From: Lolium rigidum
Lineage: Eukaryota > Streptophyta > Magnoliopsida > Poales > Poaceae
Direction of reading: 5' to 3'
Assembly (NCBI RefSeq): GCF_022539505.1
Contig: NC_061508.1
Location: 93,661,276-93,725,275 of the forward strand
DNA: 64,000 nucleotides
The notes beneath the pieces are model-generated. The model saw only the letters and a program-made list of their open reading frames with translations, was not told the origin of the DNA and did not search any database. This document shows positions 47,830 through 60,042 of the stretch, piece by piece (within the stretch, counting starts at the first letter, position 1; every line of letters begins with the position of its first letter). Both the position numbers and the translations under genes were made by a program.

Positions 47830-49081
47830 AGTTGTCTTCGTGACTAACATGAAGCTGATTTCTCGCGTCTCGTGCTTGCTTGGAGCCTCTCTTTTGCTTA
47901 CAGGGCATGCTATTTTACCTCTGTTTGTTCCAGCTGCTGTTTAGTGTGTGTGTCATTCACTGATATTTGTGATGGTCATGACTATGTAGTCCTGCATAAT
48001 TGAACTGTCTTGCCGAGTGCCTTGTGAAGCAGTACTTCTGCTACTCACAAGAAGTAAAACTACAAGCTCACCCTTGGAGAAACATGTGCCTCGCTGAAAC
48101 ATCGTCCATCTTCCTCCACCGTCACCATGGTAGCGCCGGAAAAAGAGGCGAACAACCGCCACACCTAGATCTGGGAGAGCACCATCGCATTCAATGATGC
48201 TTTTTGAGCCGATGAACCAGGTCGTCGTAGAGGACGAGCCCGAGACATTGTGGCATGTCGACCGGGGATCTTCCCCGTGGTCACCAGATCTCAGCGCCGC
48301 CATCTTCCCCAGTTGAAGAAGACGAACGCCACCGCCTGCCATCATCCTCACACCCAACTGCAAGATGCCACACATAACTGCAGCAACCAACGCAACCGTC
48401 ACCCGCGAGAGTGCCGAACGCCAACCACCAGACACGAGTCTCACCAGATCCAAAGACCGGCGAGAAGACCAAGCCATCTGCCCCCCGACGCCACCGGTTA
48501 GAGCAACACCGAGATGGAGAAAAAATAGAGACAAATTATTCCGACGCGGCGCAGTCTTCTCCATAGAACAACGTCCCAAGAAAACACTTCGTCAATCCTA
48601 TCTACTGGTCGGAGCCGATACTCCAGGGCCCCCACCCTCTCCCGCCGTCGGAGCGGCCGACAGAGGAGGCAGGGACCGGCGGCTGGCCGCTGTAGTTCGG
48701 CGGCAGAGATCGCCCCGGATCTTCTTTTCTCTGGGAGTGGTTGTGTTTTGAGAACATATATACTCCTCATGCAGTCATCTTGCTCTTTTGAGGTTGCACT
48801 AACATCTCGCTCAAATAGATTTAGCAGTGGACGTTCTAACCACCTCTATTTTTTATTTGATTTGGTGATGCTCCTTTTCTTTTTGAAGGATATATATGGT
48901 CATGCCTTTTTTTTTTTGAGGATATAATGATGATGCCCTAGTTTTTTTTTTTTTGAGAATCCTGACGATGCCCTAGTTGCACGGAAAATATTAGAGGAAG
49001 AAAAAGGCCTTGTAGTGAACAAGCTGCTCCACATACCACAGCCCACAGGCCCATCCAGCCGCCGAAACTCTATTTATACTA
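47830..49081. other. Duplicate 3' flank, then an unassigned GC-rich block
   Basis: 47830-48035 copies the CDKB1 3' UTR. 48040-48760 is abruptly GC-rich; its minus strand resembles the leader of grass non-LTR retrotransposons, with a 208-codon ORF (47953-48579) that shows no motif. Because the duplicated flank resumes only at about 50735, the DNA between is probably inserted. T-runs occur at 48907-48956. Confidence 0.35.
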
Positions 49082-49205
49082 CTTCCTCCGTCTATAAAAG
49101 GATGTCTTGACTTTGAATATATTTGGATGTATACAGATATTAAAATAGGTCTAGATACATCCAAATTTTGACAAAGTTGAGACATCCTTTTATGGACGGA
49201 GGTAG
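49082..49205. mobile_element. Stowaway MITE, 124 bp
   Basis: Begins CTTCCTCCGTCTATAAAAGG and ends CCTTTTATGGACGGAGGTAG, flanked by TA at 49080-49081 and 49206-49207. The two halves pair along most of their length (GGATGTCTTGACTTTG against CAAAGTTGAGACATCC). Confidence 0.93.
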
Positions 49206-49750
49206 TAGAATTGTACGCCACAAAACCAATCTGAAGGGGAAGCCGCCGCCGGCCGCTGCGCCGCCCACCCCACCCCACCTCATCCCACCCCACGTCTCCC
49301 TCTTATTCGAACGGAAAAGAGGCCGACATCGCTGCCGGGCGCACTGACCACGGTGATGTGACACGGCTGTGGCACCGCGGGGCTTTACTGGAAACTAGAA
49401 GGTGAGTCGCTTTGTTGTTCGTACCGTGGTTTTCAAAAGCCACGCGATCCTCCTATCTAACTTTTTTTTCAAGACAACCTCTCAAATATTTTTAAAACCT
49501 CTCGTTGCTAAAATCCCATGAAACCATCCTCAACGAGATCGACCTAGTTTCCTTTTTTTGTGATTTTTTCGTATTTACTGCAGATGTATTCATATTTATT
49601 GCAAATATTTAGGATGGGAAAAGAGGGAAAAGAAACGTGTTGCCTTGATTTTATCGTGTCAAGGATTTTTGTCCCGCATATCATATTCTATAAATAGAAA
49701 CACAGCCTTGTGAAAAAGAATTATGCAGCTTCGAGAAGGAAAAAGTGGAT

Positions 49751-50441
49751 CTAAGGATGGCAATGGAGCGGGTTTGGACGGATATAGAAAAACCAGATCC
49801 ATGCCAAAATCCATCAGCCTCGCTCTGCCCCGCCAACGAAAGTATCCATGGGCATGGATGTCGCCCCAAATCCAAATCCAATGGATACCTGGATATCTAT
49901 GGATATCCATGCCATAAAATTTGAGTACCATTTCAGCAATATTTCACTTGCATTTCATCAATAATAAGCTAACATGAATATTTTTGCGGCATTTCGACAT
50001 TATTTCAGTAGCATTTCAGTCGTAATTATGTCGATAATTTATAGGAATATCAAAGCAACAGTATATCACCTTACCGAGGAGGCGGAGCAATCAACGAAGA
50101 TCCACAGTCAATGCGGCCGGTGGAAGCCCTACCAGCACAAGGCGGTTCCGTGATTATTTAGATATAAAATCATTAAGGCTTAAATTAAGGGTTTGGTGAT
50201 TTGGGCCTAAAAAGGATAGCCAATCGTAGGTAAAATCGCATGTGTCACTGACATGTGGGTCCCACATGTCAGTTGGATATCCATCGAATATCCGTGGAGC
50301 AAAAGCTCTGCCCGTGCCCGCTCCATAAATTATCGGATATCCGCCCCATGAAATCCGTGGACACAACCAACCCTCCATATCCGTGCCCGGTGGGTCGAAT
50401 ATCCGTGGATACCCGGATCCGTGGATAAAATTGCCATCATG
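49751..50441. mobile_element. hAT-like non-autonomous element, about 690 bp
   Basis: Ends carry inverted GATGGCAAT (49756-49764) and ATTGCCATC (50430-50438). AAGTGGAT is repeated directly outside at 49743-49750 and 50442-50449, an 8-bp duplication as made by hAT transposases. Both ends hold many GGATATCC and GGATAC words in inverted orientation, so the element can fold back. The central part has a near-palindrome TGACATGTGGGTCCCACATG. Several predicted ORFs are by-products of these repeats. Confidence 0.7.
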
Positions 50442-50734
50442 AAGTGGATCCATGGAGTCCATATCTGCTGCGGTGCCGAAACATTGACGGCTGGTCTGAG
50501 TTCGGCGGATTGCTGGTTGTATCGCCCGCATTTTGCAATGGCGGCAACGGGCTATCTCTTATAGGTTATAAGTAGATCGTCCCCTAATAAAAAAATACCC
50601 ATACACAATCATATAGCCAATCATATAGCCGGGTGCACTCAGGTGAAGTGTTTCGGTGACCTCTTTTGAAGCTGCTGAGATGTTCCTCTCCAATCCTCAA
50701 TCTGCCGCTCATACTGCTGTGACCGGCAATATCC

Positions 50735-51530
50735 TTATGTGGTTAACCTTCTTTGAGAGGCACGAGCTTCTTGTTAATGCATTTTTGTATAGAAATATTT
50801 TTGTGCTTATGGATAATTAATCATGCATGTATGTTGTTGTTTGAGATATAGTTAAAGATGGTCTCATATTAACTTATCTTTTGATGTAATGGCTAAATTG
50901 TTATTTTTTTGACATTGGATAATTAACTGTGATTATTGTTTGTGTTAGCATGTAACATGTTTTTTTTTCCGTGGTGATGTATAATCATGGATAGTCACAT
51001 GCTATCAATGATTTTCTCCTTATACTCTCTGGTTGTAGTTTATATTGATTATAGTGTTTGTGAGCATTTCGTATATGTCACTAGATTGTACAAGGACTGC
51101 CTTCGAGTTTGTTGATATTTTGTGAGAAGATTTTCGTAGTTACTTCATACAAAATATCAGCAACGACTCGAATGTATTATTTGTAGTAACATAAATGAAA
51201 TGCTCACAAACACTAGATGTAATCAGTACAAATTATAACGAGAGGGCACAAGGAGAAATGTTTGATAACCATATATACTTTACATGATTATAGAATCATG
51301 GCTAAACACAAGATTCTACATTCTAAACAAACAGTAACCACACATAATTATCCAATGTCACAGAAATAACAACTCTAGCCATGACACCAAAGGATAAGTG
51401 AACAACAGGCTATCTTTAACAAGGTAACCAAGAAGGAACAAACATGATTATCATAAGCAAAGAAATATGTTTATAGTAAACAATACATCAACCTGGGCTT
51501 GTGTCTCACAGGAAGGCTGAAGACACGAGT
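50735..51530. repeat. Repeat of the CDKB1 downstream flank, forming a large foldback
   Basis: 50735-51150 resembles 45950-46335 (for example CTTTGAGAGGCACGAGCTTCTTGTTAATG-like start, GTGACATTGGATAA, CATGCTATCAATG). 51150-51440 is the inverted counterpart of 50850-51140, with the centre at about 51150 (GATATTTTGT against ACAAAATATC). 51425-51530 resembles 46975-47110. Arms are roughly 300 bp and look about three-quarters identical by eye. A transcript through it would form a long hairpin. Confidence 0.75.
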
Positions 51531-51540
51531 ATTATTATTA

Positions 51541-54500
51541 TTACATATATCAAAGTTGACCCCTTTTGCTGGAAGGAGACCGATTTTGCTACTGTTCCAT
51601 CATGGTTTTGTCTAATCAGGCCTTGCCACGTACATGACTCTTCCTGTAGACGCGCGGTGAGTTTCTATAGATGCGCACGGTTCCTTCATTTTTCTTCTTT
51701 TTTTCCTTTGTATAAATTGCAGTTACCGGAAGGCAGCCGGTAGACCCATTTTTTCTGGCCGATTACCTTCTTTCTCTTATTATCTTTATCCTTCTAGCAC
51801 CTCTAATCTCCGGTGGTTACGGTTCTAGGAGATCGTGGCTCGTTTTCTTTTTCCTGGCTAGGTGATTCGGTCAAAGCGGCCAAGCGGTGCCCCCACCATC
51901 GAACGCTTCGTTTGCCCCCCACCTCTCTTATTCTCTCTTCCGTCCTGCTGCCGCCGCCCAGGCCCCGTGCATCTTGCCGACGTGCGTATCGGTGTGTGGC
52001 GCCTTCCTCTCTCTATCAATGTGGACGACGGCGGGGATGAGGAGCTCCAGGCTCTCCTCTCCTTCCCAACGCGGCTGCCGGTGTGATGGAGGACCTCGGT
52101 GCCCTGCCCTCATCTCCTTCTGAGGCGTTTTGCGGCTATGGGACGAGCCGACGCGGCCATCCCCATGTCCAGTCCTTTCTCAAGCCGGTGAAGTATCTGG
52201 ATTGGGATGCTAACCATGCCCCGCTGTAGTGGTTCTCTCCTCCTCTCTGAACTGCTGCCTCTCCTTGCCAATCGGGGGATGTTGTTCCCCACCACGCCAG
52301 GTGCGGCAGGAGGAGCCAGCGGCGAGCGTGTCCTTGCTCGACGGCGGCAGATCCTGGGGGATGGTGGTGACGGGCACGGGAGAGGACCCGGTGCGAATGG
52401 AGAGGCAGAGCTGATGGGCACCCGCAGCACACCGTCGCTGGTAAGTTGGCTCTCAAGACGTGGTGCTTCTTTTTTTGTTTGTTATATGATCGAGCCTTAT
52501 GACGTCGACCCTGTACGTTTAATTTGGTTTGGTGTAGCGACGACGAGGCATGTAAGATCCTGGCATTCTTTAGTGGGGTTCTGCAAATTTCGTTCAGCGT
52601 TTTGTACCCTGTGAGGGATTTCGACCAGATTTTGTACTATCGGATTTGGTGTTCTCCCGGAGGGTTTTGGTCCTACTGCAGCCGGGCCTCTTGCAAGGCG
52701 AGTGAATTTGGTTTCTTGGTTGTATTTAAGGCACCCATACTGGTTTAAATCTTTGTCACAATCCTGCATCTATTTTAGGGTTTTTTGTTTTTGTTTTATG
52801 TGAGGTAGTATGATATGCGTGATTGATAATTGTAGTGTTCTGAAGTAGATGTCTCCCAGTTTCTGGGTGGTTGATAACGTGTTTTTGATTTTCCTACTGC
52901 TATTTTCTTTGTTGCTACCAGTTGTTGTGTTCCTGAAGAAGAAAATGCATTTGGGCCTCATGTGCAGGTTGATTTGAATAGGGTACACAAGTTTGTGCAA
53001 GATGTATCATGTATGCCTGATGACTGATACCAGGTCTCAATTATGTAGATGATCTTGGACTAACATCCGTCTATTTGCTATATTATTTCAGGGGATAACT
53101 TCTATGAGTTGTAGCTAAATATCCTATGTGTCTTTTTAATTTCGTAATATTGTTAGTAAGCACCCAGTGTTGATTTTGTAACAGCAATGGCATCTTCTTT
53201 TCCTAATGAAGTAACCAATATTAGTTTCTTTCTATGGATTCCATCTTCTCTATTTCTCTATTTCTATTGTTTGTAAGCATTAGAACTCATCTCATCTCTT
53301 AACTCTTTGGGACACTTACTTTATCCAATTATATGTACTGCTATTTTTTTTTAATATTGCAGAAGAGGTGACTGCTTTGGATTTTAAGCACTGCATACCG
53401 CCCGTACGAACTGGTATGATGATCCCCACAATATTGGTACCCTTTATGGGTGCCAATACTGCCATACTTTCATTCTTATTTTTTAGTGGTTGTTGCATAT
53501 ACATGTCATATCCGTCTCTGACCCATTTTCGTCGCCCCCGCCTGTCGACGGAGCTCTTCCTACTCCACTCCACATCTCTTTCACAGCGGAAGAAGTGCGT
53601 CTCCATGAGCACGGCAGAGACCCAAGTAGGTGAGTCATGTTCATCATCTGTCTTTGTTGAGTCTCTATGAGTTGTAGCTAAATATCCTAATGAAGTAACC
53701 AATATTAGTTTCTTTCTGTGGATTCCATCTTCTCTATTTCTCTATTTCTATTGTTTGTAAGCATTAGAACTCATCTCATCTCTTAACTCTTTGGGGCACT
53801 TTATCCAATTATATGTACTGCTATTTTTTTGTAAATATTGCAGAAGAGGCGACTGCTTTGGATTTTAAGCACTGCATACCGCCCGTACGAACTGGTATGA
53901 TGATCCCCACAATATTGGTACCCTTTATGGGTGCCAATACTGCCATACTTTCCTTCTTATTTTTTAGTGGTTGTTGCATATACATGTCATATCTGTCTCT
54001 GACCCATTTTCGTCGCCCCCGCCTGCCGACGGAGCTCTTCCTACTCCACAGCACATCTCTTTCACAGCCGAAGAAGTGCGTCTCCATGAGCACGGCAGAG
54101 ACCCAAGTAGGTGAGTCATGTTCATCATTTGTCTTTGTTGAGTCTCTCTTGATTGTAGCTTTCTTAATTTGCTCTATTTACTGGCCTATTTGTTGATTTA
54201 GATTGTTTGTTCTCGCGGTATTTCAGATTTCTTCTTCTATTTACTTTATACATGCACTTCTTTCTTAATTTGAATTTGTCTGGTGGCTTATGCGTAGGTT
54301 TAGGTTGGTTACTCTAAGGTGTCGATTCTTCACTCTCGCCAGACTGCAATTTCTACCAGTGTTCACGGCTATCGGTAATGTTTAAGGATATTATGTTTCA
54401 CAGCGGAAGAAGTGCGTCTCCATGAGCACGGCAGAGACCCAAGTAGGTGAGTCATGTTCATCATCTGTCTTTGTTGAGTCTCTCTTGATTGTAGCTTTCT

Positions 54501-54715
54501 TAATTTTGTCTATTTACTGGCCTATTTGTTGATTTAGGTTGTTTGTTCTCGTGGTATTTCAGATTTCTTCTTCTGTTTACTTTATACATGCACTTCTTTC
54601 TTAATTTGAATTTGTCTGGTGGCTTATGCGTAGGTTTAGGTTGGTTACTCTAAGGTGTCGATTCTTCACTCTCGCCAGACTGCAATTTCTACCAGTGTTC
54701 ACGGCTATCGGTAAT
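51541..54715 (+). other. Unrecognised locus with leader-like start and repeated exon-like blocks
   Basis: 51830-52440 has the look of a plant leader and first exon: CT-rich, then GC-rich, with GTAAG at 52441. 53362-53640 and 53842-54112 are two copies of one exon-like block, preceded by a TTGCAG acceptor and followed by a GTGAGT donor, reading ALDFKHCIPPVRTGMMIPT, LSFLFFSGCCIYMSY and STAETQ. A third, shorter copy of its end lies at 54396-54710. I do not recognise the protein. Confidence 0.4.
53106..54710 (+). repeat. Tandem duplications with periods of 481 and 336 bp
   Basis: 53187-53660 recurs at 53685-54120 (the same bases 481 bp apart). The first copy has about 80 extra bases after TAAATATCCT that the second lacks. 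54061-54360 recurs at 54397-54710 (period 336). Copies look over 95% identical, so both duplications are fairly recent. Confidence 0.9.
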
Positions 54716-55276
54716 TGTTGTGGGTATACTTCAGGGGTGTACCATCGACAGTGCCTAGATCCGGCAAGCCCGGGTGGCCCACAGACGGTGATGAGGCATG
54801 TGGCCCATCGGGCGGCCCAGTTGCTGTTGATCATGAAGGAAGAAGTCCGGCCCGGGATCGATGAGCCGGATCCATACCGACATTAGGAGTAACCCGGATC
54901 CATGGAGGCCCATGAGGAACCAGGATCCAAGTACGACGTATATGGAAGGCGGATCCGTGACGTGCACGGCAAGATATTGTACCGTAGTTAGGCTATCTCG
55001 TAATCCGGCTAGGACTCTCCATGTAAACCCTAGATCCGTGCGCCTTTATAAGCCGGATCCCGGGAGCCCTAGAGGCACAACCACAACTCATTGTAACAAC
55101 GCGAAAGCGCCCGGATAATTCCGGACAAGCAGCGAGTAGGCCTCGTCATCGTGCGGGTGTTCCGAAGCTGGGTAACTCGCGTACCACCGTCCCGTGTGCA
55201 CTCCGCCCTATGGCCCCTACTTCTTCTCCCCTCGTGAGGATCCCTCCTCCGAGGTACCGTCGATTAGGCAACGACG
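54716..55276 (+). repeat. 5' LTR (561 bp)
   Basis: TGTTGTGGGTATAC start as in the 14-kb element, TATA TTTATAAG near 55044; last bases ACGACG instead of ACGACA, so the CA terminus is mutated. Confidence 0.9.
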
Positions 55277-55334
55277 GTTGGCGCCCACCATGGGGCTCGC
55301 GGCGTCTGGAGGCCGGAACCGGGAGGGTTCCGTC

Positions 55335-57424
55335 ATGGGAAGCTACGACGACACCATCGCTGTGGGGCGTGTCCTTTACGCCGGAAGTCTGCCGATCGTC
55401 CCTCCGGATGAATGTTGGATTCCGGCTAAAACCGACCCCGTCAAGCTCTCCATCGTCCCAGTTGGCGGCATACACATCTTCATCGGGGAAACCGTCGATT
55501 CCGACGGAAACCCACCGGTAAGTAGCGCCGACGCGACCGCCGCCGAGCGGGACGCAGCAGCGAAGATCCGATCCGAGACGCGGAACTTCCTAGCGAAGAT
55601 TCCGCCTTAGATCTGAAAAAATCAAAACCCACCCAATCCGCCCCTGAGCAGGAAATAACGGTGGAAGACCAATGCAGATCCGCCTGGGTCTCCCAGGTGT
55701 TAGAGAAGCAAAGGTGTCACTTTGTACACTTCTTCGCCCATACCGCCGAAACCGCCCCTCAAGAAGCCGGAGCTGGTCCCGAGCAGGTCGAGGCCCCGGA
55801 AAACAACGCTGTTCCGGATCAGCAAGAGGCTGTCGGAGAAAGCGGAACTCCGGCTGAAGAGTCAATTTTGGGAAACCTAAGCCCAATTTCCGGAGACACT
55901 CAATCCATGAACACTGAAGAGTTCGATCGCAAGGTGACGGAACTCGGATACGGTGAACAGCCTGAAGTTGATTCCGTCCAGCCAAAGCAGGTACTTGCAA
56001 CTGTAGCGGCGCTGGGAGAGAACGGATCAGAAGAGGCAGGCACCCAATCCGATCCCCATCCATCCCGTCACGGATCTCCAATGTCGCGGGAGCGGCCCCG
56101 TAAGGATTCTTCCTCGGAGAGCCTCCTGTCACCTGAAGAGATGGTCGCACAAGCAGGCATGGATGCGGTTTATCGCTCGGATATTCTTAATAAACCCATC
56201 ACTCCCGAAGACGTAGAAGCTTTCGAAGCTAAAAGAGTGGAGCTGCTAGCCACAGCCAAGAAGTTTAAGGACACCGCAGCCGCCATGCTGGAGGAAAGGA
56301 AGCACGCCGCAGTTTTTGTGGAAGACTTCATCCAGCGTGAGCAGGAGGTGGACGAAGGACTGGCGAAGGTCAAGGAACTCCGAAAGCACTGGGAGGACAA
56401 GATCTTTGAAGCTGATCGAGTTGATAGCTCCCCGCAGGATCACCTTCGCAACCCCAACGGATCAGCAGCCGTTCGCAACCCCAAAGGACAATATGACGAA
56501 AGCTGCAGAAATCCTGAAGAAAAGTGACGAGGAGATTGACATCAACTACTTACGTACACTCGTCGCTTCAGCGGTCAAACAGCAGAGCAAGGCAGACACT
56601 TCGCGCAAGTTAGAATCTAACCCGGAGCATTGCGTCTCCACTGCGCAGAAGGACGCCTACGACAATCGCCATCGAGACGACGAATCGCGAACCGGATCCT
56701 CAGAACGCAGAAGGAAAGCCAGGGAACACCCAAATCCGATCCCCGTACCATCAAAGACGCCACCGTCAGATCCGAGAAAGGGAAAGGATCCAATGTACTT
56801 CGGAGCGAGATAAGTACCGCAACGCCTCTCCTCCGCCTAATGGTTACCCGCGTCCCCCTCGCCGCCGTAGTCCAGGCTCGGAAACACCGGGCCTCGGGGG
56901 CATGGTGGAATTGTTATCCGCGACAACGTGCTGCCCTCCGGAAACCGGAACGGGGAGCGCACGCCGGAACCTCCGCCGGAATCGGAACAACGATCGTGAG
57001 CCCGAGCCCAGGAGGAGCCGCAATGAGGAGCGCGACCGGAACCCCACCGGAGCCGGACCGACCGGGGCAGCCAGCGCCACGGCGAAGGCAGCCCAGGAGC
57101 CGGAGCCGGCACCGGGAGGGCCGGGGAGAATCCGGAGGCGGAAGCAAGAGGTCAGATCGGCCCCCTCGCAGGTCTCCCTCACCACCACCTAGCGGTGGCG
57201 GCGGAGGTGGAGGCGGAGGCGGTGGCCGGAGATCTCGCTCTCGCTCACAATCCCCCCGTCACGGCTCGCGCGACGCACGGGAACGCCTCAACGAATACAG
57301 AACCGACTACATCGGACCAAAGTGCTTTGGCAGGATGATTCGAGAAGAACCAAAGCCACGGAGCTCCCTCAAGCTACCCGGAAACCTGAAGCATTATGAT
57401 GGCACCGAAAGGCCGGATACCTGG
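55335..57424 (+). pseudogene. gag of the second Gypsy copy, frameshifted and truncated
   Basis: Starts MGSYDDTIAVGRVLYAG. A frameshift near 55590 leads into the long block 55661-56524 (CRSAWVSQVLEKQRCHFVHF, EESILGNLSP, LLSPEEMVAQAG, NKPITPEDVEAF, coiled coil). Further shifts near 56480 and 56800 lead to an Arg/Ser-rich, Gly-rich basic region and finally FGRMIREEPKPRSS, LKLPGNLKHYDGTERPDTW, the usual start of the Gypsy capsid core. The core is cut two codons later by the LTR at 57425. Gag is the structural protein of the virus-like particle. Confidence 0.85.
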
Positions 57425-57528
57425 TGACATGGGCATACCCTTCGGATACCCATTATTGGTATACCTGGATCGGCTCGGCCCAATATGGAGAAGGCCCAAC
57501 AAGGCAACCCGAAGAAGTAGTCAACTAG
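57425..57528 (+). mobile_element. 5' end of an LTR from another family (fragment)
   Basis: TGACATGGGCATACCCTTCG starts directly after CCTGG in the gag frame. After 104 bp it is interrupted by a CACTA terminus. The remainder should lie beyond the CACTA element, past the gap. Confidence 0.6.
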
Positions 57529-60042
57529 CACTAGTGGAAAACGGGGCAATAGGCCCGGTCCATTTGGGCCTTTAGACCCGGTTCCCGAACCGGGACCAAC
57601 TAGGCGGGACTAAAGGGGGTACCCTTTAGTCCCGGTTCAAAGATAAACCGGGCCTAAAGGCCTCAACACGTGGTGCGACCGGGGAGCTCCCGGCTGGAAG
57701 GGCTTTGGTCCCGGTTCGTGGTACGAACCGTGCCTATGTTTCTCTCGCCGCGGCGAGAATTGCTATTTCTGCCGCGGCACGGATTTGGGCTAGTACCAGC
57801 GTTTCTGCGCGGCGCAGAAACGATCAGTTTCCTTGCCGCGGCAGAGTTTCGAGCAATGCATATCTATATCATTCAAGAAACCACAAAAAATCGTCATGAA
57901 TATATATAGACATCGTCAACAAGTAGACGACATAGTCAACACAAGTACACGTAATGCATGCATATTTACAATACAACTTTTCCTGAACGAATATCCTCCG
58001 CCGTCACGATCTTCCGATAGTGCTCTCCACCTGGGGTAAGGACCTCGGTAATAAAGAATCCCGCGATTTCCTCTTGAATTGCTTTTATTTGATCCGCTGT
58101 TATGAGAGTGTCCCGCAGGCGTGTCATCTATATTTAAAAAAGGAGATCAATATATGAATGGAACTCAATACAATAGATGGTACTAATTAAGATTAATTGT
58201 GAAAATTTGTTATCGTACACGAGTGTGGTGTATTTGGGGATCCCCACCCTTGGGACAGCCATGTCACGCATGAAGGTGCGGACGTAGTATCCACATAAGT
58301 TATTCCCTTGTTCCTGCCTCATACACTTTACGAAAAAATAGTTCGATCAAACTAATAATCAAGCATCGTATTGAAAGTAAATATCATATATAAAGTTTCA
58401 CGGACATAGCTATATATATAGTACTACTTACAGGGTAATCTCTAAATGTAAGCTCCGGTTTCCACCATTCACCCGGAACAGATATTGATGAACCGTTTCC
58501 AAGCCCTGCCCGGCAAAAAATAATGAGTAAATGAGTAATTGATTAGTTGATGATATCTTCGAATTAGAGCGAGATGAAGATGCCAATACGAAATTGATTG
58601 AAACTACCTCCGGAGGATGGCAGCCATGTCCGCCCATTCCGCATATTCGTACGTTTCGAGTCCATGACGTTTACGACTCCAAGGTGAAGATCAATGATTA
58701 GGAGAATAAAATGGAAACTGCACAAGCATAGCTCAATGATTACGAGAATAAAGTGGAAGATGCACAAGCATAATGTATGTTATATATAACACTCACTTGA
58801 AGTTGTAGGGAAAGAATATATCCTCTTTGTACTGCTTGCTTCTCTAAAAACATTACGATGTTGTCCTCGTGTCCTTGGCGAAGTCTCGAACCGTAACTTC
58901 ATGAACTGTGTTTGGGTCTATGAACCCCAGCGGTAGGAGCTTGCCTCTTTTGTATTCCAGCTTCTTCATTCCGCATAATTAAATGTATAGCGTACACAAA
59001 GAATATAATGAGGATAATTGTTAGTGCAAATGAATGAGCTACAAACTTAATTACACAAATAAATCACTTACGAAGGCGGTAGCAACCGATGACAGCTTTG
59101 TCGAGGGCGTCTTGATTGAATAACCGAAACAGCTTCGCATAACTCAAGGTTTATCTCGTCTTCCCCCGGAAGTAATGCTCATCTCTAAGATACACCGTGA
59201 GGTAGGTTTCACATCTTCGACGAGGCTTTCAGGTACCAGTCATGCAACCTTCGCATCCGAGTCCCTAGACGCGCGAGCTGCGCCAGGTTTGACGAGATCT
59301 TTTCCGTATCTATACGTGTTTACCACTTGAGCCGTTGGATAGTAATCTTCGTACTCAATCGATGCTCCCTGAGCTCTAGCCGCCCGTTCGATCATCGATG
59401 CCGTCTCCGGATCATGATATGGCTCCACGATGAAGTGGGGTACGGCCCGAATGTCCGCTGTCCAAGCTGGGCGACTTTTTGCTTCTTTGCTCGCTCTAGA
59501 GGACTCGTCCAAGAGAGCGGTCATAATCAGCTCTCAGCTCAGGTCTCTTCATTCTCGTCTCGGCAAAGTGCTTCACCGTCTACGCGGTCGAATAAACACC
59601 TTCTTCTGCGCAAGAAACGCCTTTTGCTCTTCGGTCTCGCTCATGTGGTAACAACTGCGGAGTCCGTGCCCTCATTGGAGTTGATGATCTCTTCGGAGCT
59701 GTAGGAGGTGCCGCGGACAGCTTCCTCTTTTGCTTAAGTGGAGGCGGCGGAGTCTCCGACGAGGAGGAGGAGGAGGCGCGAGTATTTTCACGCGGAGCGT
59801 GGCTGGTCATGGATAGGGGAATCATCATCGCGCACAGGAGAATCATCACGCGGAGGAGACTCGGGTGGCGGAGGAGGCGGAGGTGGCATGCTTGTTGGCT
59901 TCTCACCTCGGAAACACAATGTTCTCCTTCCGCCATTGCACGGTGGTTCTACGGGCTTCTCCCAGTTCTTTGATTTCCCCATCTTCACTGCGAGGTGCTC
60001 AAGCACCAACCCCTCATAAGCGCTCATCACTTCATCCACCAT
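57529..60042 (-). mobile_element. CACTA transposon with ULP1-type ORF, running into the gap
   Basis: The terminus CACTAGTGGAAAACGGGGC begins at 57529 after TAG (57526-57528). The subterminal region 57550-57730 has alternating CCCGGTTC and GAACCGGG words. The gene inside is on the minus strand, so this is the element's 3' end; the other end is lost in or beyond the gap. Confidence 0.85.
57966..60042 (-). CDS. CACTA-encoded protein with C-terminal ULP1 (C48) protease domain, partial
   Basis: Exon-like blocks on the minus strand: before 59500, a Pro/Ser-rich N-terminal part (LKQKRKLSAAPPTAPKRSS and MPPPPPPPPESPPR) cut by the gap; 59240-59524 (ALLDESSRASKEAKSR, HFIVEPYHD); then the protease core: YKEDIFFPYNF near 58830, FHFILLIIDLHLGVVNVMDSK at 58640-58705 (His and Asp), PELTFRDYP ending 58432 before GTAAGT, and from 58325 CMRQEQGNNLCGYYVRTFM with the catalytic Cys. 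The end is RLRDTLITADQIKAIQEEI, then SGKVVL and stop at 57966. ULP1 proteases cleave SUMO, and plant transposons often carry such domains; the role in transposition is unknown. A 46-bp duplication lies in front of the His exon, so integrity is uncertain. Confidence 0.75.

Larger units (their letters stand above)
54716..57424 (+). mobile_element. Second copy of the TGTTGTGGG Gypsy family, 3' part lost
   Basis: LTR 54716-55276, primer site TTGGCGCCCACCATGGGG at 55278, then gag until 57424, where another LTR cuts it. GTAAT (54711-54715) would be the left target copy. It shows the uninterrupted sequence at the place where family A entered the 14-kb copy. Its pol and 3' LTR are not in the window. 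Confidence 0.9.

Noticed and set aside
47953..48579. 208-codon minus-strand ORF
   Set aside because: No motif, shifts with composition of a GC-rich block, and starts inside what looks like inserted repeat DNA.
50240..50275. Near-perfect palindrome TGACATGTGGGTCCCACATG as a regulatory site
   Set aside because: It is a common word in grass repeats and lies inside the hAT-like element; similar words fill the CACTA end at 14960-15190.
51813..52614. Overlapping ORFs of 60-135 codons as separate genes
   Set aside because: A leader-like, CT- to GC-rich stretch with no domain; kept only as part of an unrecognised locus.
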